Below the pieces are notes generated by a model, which saw nothing but the letters and a program-made list of their open reading frames with translations, was not told where the DNA came from and ran no database searches. DNA of 64,000 nt from Streptomyces sp. 11x1 (GTDB taxonomy: Bacteria > Actinomycetota > Actinomycetes > Streptomycetales > Streptomycetaceae): assembly GCF_032598905.1 (NCBI RefSeq), contig NZ_CP122458.1, positions 6,845,001-6,909,000 of the forward strand, in the 5' to 3' direction. The position numbers and the translations under genes are program-made. Shown here piece by piece: positions 36,412 to 43,193 of the stretch; within the stretch, counting starts at the first letter, position 1, and every line of letters starts with the position of its first letter.

Positions 36412-38541
36412 ATGACAGAAGACCCAGGGGGTTCGGGCCCGGCGCCCGAGACCCCGCTGGCCCGGCTAGCCGCCCTGCACGGCGTGGCCACCTCCTACAG
36501 CCCCTCACCGGACCGTACGGTCGCGGCCTCGGACGGCGCGGTCGTGGCCGTCCTCGCCGCGCTCGATGTCGACGCGAGCACCCCCGAGGCCGTGCGCACC
36601 GCCCTCGCCGCACGCGAACGGCAGCTGTCCGCACGGCTGTTGCCGCCGACCCTGGTCCAGTGGGCCGACGGCGGGCCTCCGGCCGCGCTGGCCGCCCTCC
36701 CCGAGGGCACCCGGCTGCGCGTCGAGACCGAACAGGGCGAACTCCGCTCGACGACGGAGAAGCTGCCCCCGGGCGTGCACGCCCTGCGCGCCACCGCCCC
36801 CGACGGCCGCACCGCCGAGGCCCACCTGGTCGTGGCCCCGGCCCGGCTGCCCGCCCCGCCCGGCCGCACCTACGGCCTCCTCGTCCAGCTCTACTCCCTG
36901 CTCTCGCGGCGCAGCTGGGGCATGGGCGACCTCGGTGACCTCGCCGAGCTGTCCGCCTGGGCCGGCCGCGCCCTCGGCGCCGGATTCGTCCAGGTCAACC
37001 CGCTGCACGCGGCCGTACCCGGCGCCCCCACCGACCCCTCCCCGTACCGCCCCTCCTCCCGCCGCTACCCGGACCCCGTCCACCTGCGCGTCGAGGACGT
37101 CCCCGAGTACCCCTACGCCCTCGCGGAGGCCGCCGCCTCGTCCCCCGACGACCGCGACCGCCTCGGCGCGCTGTCGGAGCGGGCCGCGCGCCTGCGGGAC
37201 TCCGTGCTCGCCAAGGGTGAGCTGATCGACCGGGACGCGGTGTGGGACCTCAAACGGGAGGCCCTGGAGCTGGTGCGGGCCGTCCCGCTCGGTCCCGGGC
37301 GGAGAGCCGCGTACTGGGACTTCCTCGCCGAGGAGGGCCAGGCGCTGGAGGACCACGCCACCTGGTGCGCGCTCGCCGAGGTCCACGGCTCCGACTGGTC
37401 GCGCTGGCCCGAAGCCCTGCGCGACCCGCGCTCCGCCGAAACCGCCCGCGCGCGCGGCGAGTTGATGGACCGCGTCGACTTCCACACCCGCCTCGCCTGG
37501 CTCACCGACGCGCAGCTCGGCACCGCGCAGCGCTCCGCGCGCGACGCCGGCATGCCCATCGGCCTGGTGCACGACCTGGCGGTCGGGGTCCACCCCGGCG
37601 GTGCCGACGCCTGGGCCCAGCAGGAGTACTTCGCGGCCGGCATGTCCGTCGGCGCGCCCCCCGACGCCTTCAACTCCCGGGGCCAGGACTGGGGCCTGCC
37701 GCCCTGGCGCCCCGACCGCCTCGCCGAGTCCGGGTACGCCCCCTACCGGCGCCTCCTGCGCGCCCTGCTGCGCCATGCGGGCGCCCTCCGCATCGACCAC
37801 GTCATGGGCCTGTTCCGCCTCTGGTGGGTCCCGCAGGGCGAGGCCCCGACCGAGGGCACGTACGTCCGCTACGACGCCGACGCCATGCTCGCGATCCTGG
37901 TCCTGGAGGCGGAGCGGACCGGCGCCCTGGTGATCGGCGAGGACCTGGGCACGGTCGAACCCGGCGTCCGCGAGGCCCTCGACGCCCGCGGGGTGCTGGG
38001 CACGTCCGTGCTCTGGTTCGAACGCGACTGGGAGGGCACGGGCCGCCCCCTCCCGCCCGAACGCTGGCGCGCGAACTGTCTCGCCACCGCCACCACGCAC
38101 GACCTGCCGCCGACCGCCTCCCGGCTGACCTGCGACCACGTCGACCTCCGCCACGGTCTGGGTCTGCTGACCCGCTCCCTGGACGAGGAGCGGGCGGAGG
38201 CGGCCGCCGACGCGGGGGAGTGGCTGGCCCTCCTCGCCCGGCTGGGGCTGCTGGACGGGGCCGGCGGGGGTATCTCCACGACCTCCGAGGAAGCGCAGAT
38301 CCAGGCCCTCCACCGCTTTCTGCTCCGGACCCCCGCGCGCATGATCGGTCTCTGGCTCCCCGACGCGCTCGGCGACCGGCGCCCGCAGAATCTGCCGGGG
38401 ACGTGGGATCAGTATCCGAACTGGCGTCTGCCGATCGCTGACGCGGCGGGGCGGCCGGTGACGCTGGAGGAACTGGCTGCGTCGCCCCGGTTGCACGCGT
38501 TGGTGGATGTGCTGCGGGGGGTGGGTGGGGGCGCCTCATAG
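36412..38541 (+). CDS. malQ: 4-alpha-glucanotransferase (amylomaltase, GH77)
   Basis: A 709-aa cytosolic enzyme. GH77 features: YGLLVQLYSLLSRRSWGMGD, FVQVNPLHAAVP, the nucleophile Asp in ALRIDHVMGLFRLWWVPQG, the acid/base Glu in VIGEDLGTVEPGVREAL, and TATTHDLPPTASRLTCDHVD. An extra N-terminal domain (about 140 aa) is typical for actinobacterial and enterobacterial MalQ. Transfers glucan segments among maltodextrins, part of glycogen/maltose metabolism. Starts immediately after the stop of the small repeat protein. Confidence 0.92.
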   Translation: MTEDPGGSGPAPETPLARLAALHGVATSYSPSPDRTVAASDGAVVAVLAALDVDASTPEAVRTALAARERQLSARLLPPTLVQWADGGPPAALAALPEGTRLRVETEQGELRSTTEKLPPGVHALRATAPDGRTAEAHLVVAPARLPAPPGRTYGLLVQLYSLLSRRSWGMGDLGDLAELSAWAGRALGAGFVQVNPLHAAVPGAPTDPSPYRPSSRRYPDPVHLRVEDVPEYPYALAEAAASSPDDRDRLGALSERAARLRDSVLAKGELIDRDAVWDLKREALELVRAVPLGPGRRAAYWDFLAEEGQALEDHATWCALAEVHGSDWSRWPEALRDPRSAETARARGELMDRVDFHTRLAWLTDAQLGTAQRSARDAGMPIGLVHDLAVGVHPGGADAWAQQEYFAAGMSVGAPPDAFNSRGQDWGLPPWRPDRLAESGYAPYRRLLRALLRHAGALRIDHVMGLFRLWWVPQGEAPTEGTYVRYDADAMLAILVLEAERTGALVIGEDLGTVEPGVREALDARGVLGTSVLWFERDWEGTGRPLPPERWRANCLATATTHDLPPTASRLTCDHVDLRHGLGLLTRSLDEERAEAAADAGEWLALLARLGLLDGAGGGISTTSEEAQIQALHRFLLRTPARMIGLWLPDALGDRRPQNLPGTWDQYPNWRLPIADAAGRPVTLEELAASPRLHALVDVLRGVGGGAS

Positions 38542-38586
38542 CTCGGGGGCCGGGTTCGTCGGCGGGTGCGGCTCCGGTGGGGCTTC

Positions 38587-38706
38587 TCGCGCAGTTCCCC
38601 GCGCCCCTAAAGGACCAGGCCCTGCGGGCCTGGAAGGCGCCGGGGCCGTGGGGGAAAAGCACGGGGCGCAGCCCCTGCTTTTCCAGGGGCGCGGGGAACT
38701 GCGCGA
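38587..38706. repeat. Branched inverted-repeat element (dispersed repeat copies B and C)
   Basis: Outer arms are perfect 22-bp inverted copies of the dispersed repeat (38587-38608 and 38685-38706). Inside lie two further perfect hairpins: CCAGGCCC/GGGCCTGG (38615-38633) and GGAAAAGC/GCTTTTCC (38653-38684), the latter with an inner GGGGC/GCCCC stem. The RNA or ssDNA would fold into a three-way junction. It sits past the malQ stop; it could work as a terminator or be a mobile REP-like element. Confidence 0.75.
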
Positions 38707-38832
38707 GCAACCACGACGCACCCGCACCCGCACACGAAACCGGTACCCCCGAGCTACTAGGCGCCCCCTGCCCGAGTCAGAAGGCGCCCCCCCGCCCGCG
38801 CGCGGCCCACCCGCGTTCGTTACCTTTAGCGC

Positions 38833-39084
38833 GTGGACAAGAAGAACGCCCTGCGCGCCGGCGCCCTGGCTGCCGGTACGACGCTGATGATGCTGCTCAT
38901 GTCGTCCCCCGCCCTCGCGCTGGTGCCCGACGACGGCGACGACCCGGGCCCGGGCCTCAGCGTGATCGAGACGCTCGGCCTCTTCGTCGTCGCGCCGCTC
39001 GCCCTGTTCGCGGTGATCACCGGCCTCGTCATGGTCCTGGACGGGTCCACGGACCGTCAGCCGAAGGCCAAGGCGAAGGCCTGA
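38833..39084 (+). CDS. Small membrane protein
   Basis: An 83-aa protein with an N-terminal helix or signal (ALRAGALAAGTTLMMLLMSS), a short acidic loop (VPDDGDDPGPG) and a second helix (TLGLFVVAPLALFAVITGLV), then a Lys-rich tail PKAKAKA. Topology suggests both ends inside. No known family recognised; small double-spanning proteins of this kind are, as I recall, common in streptomycetes. Start GTG 38833. Monocistronic with its own hairpin. Confidence 0.65.
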   Translation: MDKKNALRAGALAAGTTLMMLLMSSPALALVPDDGDDPGPGLSVIETLGLFVVAPLALFAVITGLVMVLDGSTDRQPKAKAKA

Positions 39085-39118
39085 CCGCCTCCGCCCCACC
39101 TTCCTCAACACGTATCGC

Positions 39119-39160
39119 CGAGGGCACCCTCCGCACACCAGTGCGCCGAGGGTGCCCTCG
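39119..39160. terminator. Bidirectional terminator between small membrane protein and TetR gene
   Basis: Perfect 13-bp arms CGAGGGCACCCTC (39119-39131) and GAGGGTGCCCTCG (39148-39160), 16-nt loop, in the gap between convergent genes. Confidence 0.8.
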
Positions 39161-39167
39161 TCGCGTT

Positions 39168-39743
39168 CTACGCCCGGTGAGCCGTGAGATACCGCTGCAC
39201 GGTCGGCCCCATCCACTCCACGATCTCCTCGCGGCTCAGTGCCACGGTCGGCGGGAACCGCAGGACGTAACGCGTCAGAGCCAGCCCCAGCACCTGTGAC
39301 GCGCAGAGCGCGGCCCGGGTCCCCGCCTCCTCGGGGCGCGGGCACACATGCCGGGCGAGCGGCAGCAACTGGTCCCGGAAGACCCCCTGCATCCGCTCGG
39401 CGCCCGCCTGGTTCGTGGTGCCGACCCGGAGCATCGCGGTGAGCATCTCGTTCTCCTCCCAGAGGTCGAGGAAATGGCTCACCAGCACCCGGCCCACCTC
39501 CCGCGCGTCGAACGCGCCCGGGTCCGGCAGCCGCAGGTCGACGTCGAGCGCGGCGGCGTACAGCCCCTCCTTCGAGCCGTAGTACCGCATGACCATCGAC
39601 GGATCGATCCGCGCGTCCTTGGCGATCGCCCGGATGGTGGCCCCGTCGTACCCGTCGGCCGCGAACCGCTCGCGCGCCGCCCGGAGGATCGCGTGCCGGG
39701 TCGCGTCGGACCGGCGGGGTGCGGGTGGTGCCGTGTCGTTCAT
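39168..39743 (-). CDS. TetR-family transcriptional repressor
   Basis: A 191-aa regulator. HTH: GATIRAIAKDARIDPSMVMRYYGSKEGLY, near residues 35-65; the remainder is a ligand-binding helical domain (TetR_C, QVLGLALTRYVLRF). Divergent from the FAD monooxygenase gene, with an array of palindromic sites between, so it probably controls both, with the monooxygenase substrate or a drug as inducer. Start: ATG 39743 (MNDTAPPAPRRSD); the upstream in-frame extension would run through the operators. Confidence 0.88.
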   Translation of the reverse strand: MNDTAPPAPRRSDATRHAILRAARERFAADGYDGATIRAIAKDARIDPSMVMRYYGSKEGLYAAALDVDLRLPDPGAFDAREVGRVLVSHFLDLWEENEMLTAMLRVGTTNQAGAERMQGVFRDQLLPLARHVCPRPEEAGTRAALCASQVLGLALTRYVLRFPPTVALSREEIVEWMGPTVQRYLTAHRA

Positions 39744-39853
39744 GCCAACAAACGTAGGCCAACAGCTGTTGACAGTCCAGGGTCGCGTCCCTACGTTTGA
39801 CAACAAGCGTTGGCCAACAACCGTTGACCAACACGTGTTGGCAGGAGGCCGCC
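39744..39853. promoter_or_regulatory. TetR operator array between the regulator and monooxygenase genes
   Basis: Several palindromes built on CAACA/TGTTG: CAACAGCTGTTG (39760-39771, perfect), CCAACACGTGTTGG (39828-39841, perfect) and between them TTGGCCAA (39810-39817) with flanking CAACAAGCGTTGG. A ribosome site CAGGAGG (39842-39848) follows. The divergent arrangement makes this the shared operator/promoter. Confidence 0.8.
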
Positions 39854-41458
39854 ATGAACGGCAAGCGCGACGACGACACCACCACCCGCACCCTTCGCCC
39901 CCAGAAAGCCCAGGTCGCCCAGGACGCTCACGACCCCCGCGGCGTCGTCGTGGTGGGCGCCGGTCCCACCGGACTGCTGCTCGCCGGCGACCTCGCCGCC
40001 GCCGGCGTCCCCGTCACCCTCGTCGAGAAGCGCGAGCACCGGATCAGCAACCTCTCCCGGGCCTTCGTCGCACACGCCCGCACCCTGGAGCAGCTCGACG
40101 CCCGGGGCCTCGCCGACGAGCTGGAGGCCAGGGGCCGGCGCCTCGACCGCATCGCCCTCTTCGGGCGCCTCTCCGTCCGCCTCGACACCCTCCCCTCCCG
40201 CTTCAACCACCTCCTGGTGATCCCGCAGTACGAGGTCGAGGAGGTCCTGGAGCGGCGGGCGGTGGAGGCCGGGGTGCGGTTCCGGTACGAGACGGAGGTG
40301 ACGGCGATCCAGCAGGGCGAAGGCGAAGGCGAAGGCGAGGGCGCGGGCGGCGCCGGGAGCACGCACGGTGTCGCGGTCGACGTACGGACGGCGGACGGTG
40401 GCACCGACCGGCTGACCGCCGCGTACGTCGTCGGGACGGACGGGCACCGCAGCGCGGTCCGCGAGGCGGTGGGGCTGCCGTTCCCGGGGAAGTCCGTCAT
40501 CCGTTCCGTGGTTCTCGCGGACGTACGGCTCGACGAACAGCCGGAGGAGGTGCTGACCGCGAACGCCGTCGGCGACGCCTTTGCCTTCATCGCGCCCTTC
40601 GGCGACGGCTACCACCGGGTCATCGGCTGGCACCGGGGCCGTGACGTCCCCGACAGCGAGCCGCTCGACCTCGACGAGGTCAGGGAGATCACCCGGCTCG
40701 CGCTCGGCCGCGACTACGGCATGCGGGACGCCCGCTGGATGTCCCGCTTCCACTGCGACGAGCGTCAGGCCCCCGCGTACCGGGTCGGCCGGGTCTTCCT
40801 CGCCGGTGACGCCGCCCATGTGCACACCCCGGCCGGCGGGCAGGGCATGAACACCGGGCTCCAGGACGCCGCCAACCTGGGCTGGAAGCTGGCCGCCGTC
40901 CTGGGCGGCCACGCGGACCCCGCCCTTCTCGACAGCTACCAGGCCGAACGCCACCCCGTCGGCCGGGCCGTGCTCCGCAGCAGCGGCGGCATCGTCCGTC
41001 TCGCCATGGCCAAGTCCCCCTGGATGCTGGCGCTCCGCACCGTCCTGACCACCTTCGTCGACCACGTCCCCCCGGCCCGCACCCGAGCGATCGGCCAGAT
41101 CACCGGGATCGGCTACGAGTACCCCGCCCCGCGCGGCGCCCACCGCCTGGTCGGTACCCGTGTGCCGGACGTCGCCCTGTCCACCGGCCGCCTCTACGAG
41201 GCCCTGCGCGGTGGCCGCTTCGTCCTCGTCGGCCCGCGCGGCGCGGACCGGCCCGCCGCCCTCGTCGGCCCACAGGGTGCGGACGAGCCCCTCGTCCTCG
41301 GCGCACGCAAGGACCGCCTCACCTCGGCGACCTGGACGAGCGACCGCCGCACCACCGTCCTCGTCCGTCCGGACGGCTACGTGGCCTGGGCGGCGGAGGA
41401 CGCGGACGACGCGGCGGTCGAGGAGGCGCTCGCACAGTGGGTCGGCGCGGCCGCCTAG
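39854..41458 (+). CDS. FAD-dependent aromatic monooxygenase (PHBH/PheA type)
   Basis: A 534-aa flavoprotein. Rossmann VVVVGAGPTGLLLAGDLAAAG (FAD, GxGxxG), DG motif GTDGHRSAVREAVG, second FAD motif VFLAGDAAHVHTPAGGQGMN, and a C-terminal thioredoxin-like domain as in phenol- and polyketide-hydroxylases. Hydroxylates aromatic compounds with NAD(P)H and O2; it could inactivate drugs such as rifampicin or tetracycline, but specificity is unknown. A GEGEGEGEG run near residue 155 is coded by a GGCGAA repeat. Regulated by the divergent TetR gene. Start ATG 39854. Confidence 0.87.
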   Translation: MNGKRDDDTTTRTLRPQKAQVAQDAHDPRGVVVVGAGPTGLLLAGDLAAAGVPVTLVEKREHRISNLSRAFVAHARTLEQLDARGLADELEARGRRLDRIALFGRLSVRLDTLPSRFNHLLVIPQYEVEEVLERRAVEAGVRFRYETEVTAIQQGEGEGEGEGAGGAGSTHGVAVDVRTADGGTDRLTAAYVVGTDGHRSAVREAVGLPFPGKSVIRSVVLADVRLDEQPEEVLTANAVGDAFAFIAPFGDGYHRVIGWHRGRDVPDSEPLDLDEVREITRLALGRDYGMRDARWMSRFHCDERQAPAYRVGRVFLAGDAAHVHTPAGGQGMNTGLQDAANLGWKLAAVLGGHADPALLDSYQAERHPVGRAVLRSSGGIVRLAMAKSPWMLALRTVLTTFVDHVPPARTRAIGQITGIGYEYPAPRGAHRLVGTRVPDVALSTGRLYEALRGGRFVLVGPRGADRPAALVGPQGADEPLVLGARKDRLTSATWTSDRRTTVLVRPDGYVAWAAEDADDAAVEEALAQWVGAAA

Positions 41459-41509
41459 CGGGCGGCTCGGGCGGCGATCAGGACCCGTCAGGTCCGCCCA
41501 GGGACCCGC

Positions 41510-42028
41510 TCACGACCCTGTGCCCACCACCAGCAGCCTCAACAGGTCGGCCAGTTGGCCGGCCTGTTCGTCGTTCAGGTGGGCGAGCGCCTCGGTCTGG
41601 ACGGAGACGCCCGCCCCGACGGCTTCGTCGATCAGGCTCAGGCCCTCCTCGGTGAGGGTGACCTGGAGGGCGCGGCGGTCGTGCGGGTCGGGGGAGCGGC
41701 GCAGGAGACCCGCGCGTTCGAGCTTGTCGAGGCGGCCGGTCATGCCGCCGGTGGTGAGCATGAGCGTGGCGGAGAGCTGGCGCGGCGAGAGCGTGAACGG
41801 CTCGCCGGAGCGCCGCAGGGTCGCGAGCACGTCGAACTCGCCGCGCGAGATCCCGAACCGCCCGTACGTCTTCTCCATCAGGTCGCCGAGGGTCCGGGAG
41901 AGCCGATTGACGCGGCCGAAGACCGCCATCGCGGTGGTGTCGAGGTCGGGCCGGGCGGCCGCCCACTGGTCGATGATCGCGTCGACGGGGTCGCGGAGCG
42001 GCTGGTCGGGCTCGGAACGCGGGTTCAT
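41510..42028 (-). CDS. MarR-family transcriptional regulator
   Basis: A 172-aa winged-helix regulator: FGISRGEFDVLATLRRSGEP, LSPRQLSATLMLTTGGMTGRLDKLERAGLL with the wing RSPDPHDRRALQVTLTEEG, the DxRxxxLxLT-like MarR signature. Divergent from an EamA exporter gene with a palindrome between, so it is the likely repressor. Start ATG 42028 (MNPRSEPDQP). Confidence 0.9.
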   Translation of the reverse strand: MNPRSEPDQPLRDPVDAIIDQWAAARPDLDTTAMAVFGRVNRLSRTLGDLMEKTYGRFGISRGEFDVLATLRRSGEPFTLSPRQLSATLMLTTGGMTGRLDKLERAGLLRRSPDPHDRRALQVTLTEEGLSLIDEAVGAGVSVQTEALAHLNDEQAGQLADLLRLLVVGTGS

Positions 42029-42065
42029 GAGGTGAGTATCGGACGCCGATGGGTCGGCCGCAAGA

Positions 42066-42103
42066 AAGTAGCTTGACGGAAAGTAGCTTAGCGTTAAGCT
42101 ACT
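42066..42103. promoter_or_regulatory. MarR operator, AAGTAGCTT repeats with a 22-bp palindrome
   Basis: Perfect palindrome AGTAGCTTA-GCGT-TAAGCTACT at 42082-42103. An additional half-site AAGTAGCTT lies 15 bp upstream (42067-42075), giving a 15-bp phased repeat. It lies 36 bp before the exporter start and 53 bp from the regulator start. Confidence 0.82.
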
Positions 42104-42139
42104 GGAAAGCAAGTCAAATCCTCGGGAAGGACGCGTCCC

Positions 42140-43153
42140 ATGACCGCGCGCACCGCGCACACCGGGCACACCGCGTACGCCGCACCCGCCGAGAGCCGGC
42201 TCCCCCTCATCGCTCTGACCGCGCTCGCCCCCATCTCCTGGGGCACCACCTACGCCGTGACGACGGAGTTCCTGCCGGCCGACCGTCCCCTGTTCACGGG
42301 TTTGGTGCGGGCGCTCCCGGCGGGTCTGCTGCTTCTGGCGGTCTCCCGCACGCTGCCGCGCGGGATCTGGTGGGGGAAGGCCGCGGTGCTGGGCGCGCTG
42401 AACATCGGCGCCTTCTTCCCGCTGCTCTTCCTCTCCGCCTACCGGCTGCCCGGCGGAATGGCGGCGGTCGTCGGCTCGGTCGGCCCGCTGTTCGTCGCGG
42501 GCCTGGCGACCGTGCTGCTGGGGGAGCGGCCGACCCTACGCACCCTGCTCACCGGGATCGCCGCGGCCCTCGGCGTCAGCCTGGTCGTCCTGAAGGCGGC
42601 GGGCGCGCTGGACCCGGTCGGTCTGGTCGCGGCGCTGGCCTCCACCGCCTCCATGTCCACCGGCACGGTTCTCACCAAGCGCTGGGGCCGCCCGGCCGGT
42701 GTCGGACCCCTCGCCCTCACCGGTTGGCAGCTGACCGCGGGCGGCCTCCTGATCGCCCCGCTCGCCCTGCTCGTCGAGGGCGCACCCCCGGCCCTGGACG
42801 GGCGCGCGATCGGCGGTTACCTCTATCTCGCCCTCGCCAACACCGCAGTCTCCTACTGGCTCTGGTTCCGGGGCATCGGCCGGCTGTCCGCCACCCAGGT
42901 CACCTTCCTCGGCCCCCTCTCGCCCCTGACGGCGGCCGTGGTCGGCTGGGCGGCGCTCGGCCAGGCCCTCACGCCCCTCCAGCTCCTGGGCATGGCCATC
43001 GCCTTCGGCGCCACCGTCCTGGGCCAGCTCCGCCCGCGCCCGACCGCGCCCGGGACCGGGCCGGCCAGGAACCACGCCTCACCCCGACCGACGGCGACCG
43101 CCACGGACCACCGCTCACCCCGACCGACGACAACGGCGGGGGGCGCCCGGTGA
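42140..43153 (+). CDS. EamA/DMT-family exporter
   Basis: A 337-aa membrane protein with about ten helices in two EamA repeats; GALNIGAFFPLLFLSAYRLPGGMAAV and FLGPLSPLTAAVVGWAALGQAL are typical of RhtA/YdcZ-like amino-acid or metabolite exporters. The C-terminal 40 residues are Arg/Pro/Thr-rich and probably disordered. Likely repressed by the divergent MarR regulator. ATG 42140 is preceded by GGAAGGA. The end overlaps a terminator arm. Confidence 0.87.
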   Translation: MTARTAHTGHTAYAAPAESRLPLIALTALAPISWGTTYAVTTEFLPADRPLFTGLVRALPAGLLLLAVSRTLPRGIWWGKAAVLGALNIGAFFPLLFLSAYRLPGGMAAVVGSVGPLFVAGLATVLLGERPTLRTLLTGIAAALGVSLVVLKAAGALDPVGLVAALASTASMSTGTVLTKRWGRPAGVGPLALTGWQLTAGGLLIAPLALLVEGAPPALDGRAIGGYLYLALANTAVSYWLWFRGIGRLSATQVTFLGPLSPLTAAVVGWAALGQALTPLQLLGMAIAFGATVLGQLRPRPTAPGTGPARNHASPRPTATATDHRSPRPTTTAGGAR

Positions 43154-43174
43154 GGTCACCGCGCGCCCCCCGCC
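43135..43174. terminator. Bidirectional terminator between exporter and pepN
   Basis: 12-bp arms GGCGGGGGGCGC (43135-43146) and GCGCCCCCCGCC (43163-43174). The left arm lies inside the last codons of the exporter gene. Confidence 0.75.
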
Positions 43175-43193
43175 GTCATGGCGGCGGCCTTCG

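Noticed and set aside
43135..43174. Poly-G/C tract at the exporter end as a frameshift
   Set aside because: It is the arm of a terminator hairpin; the exporter frame closes normally.
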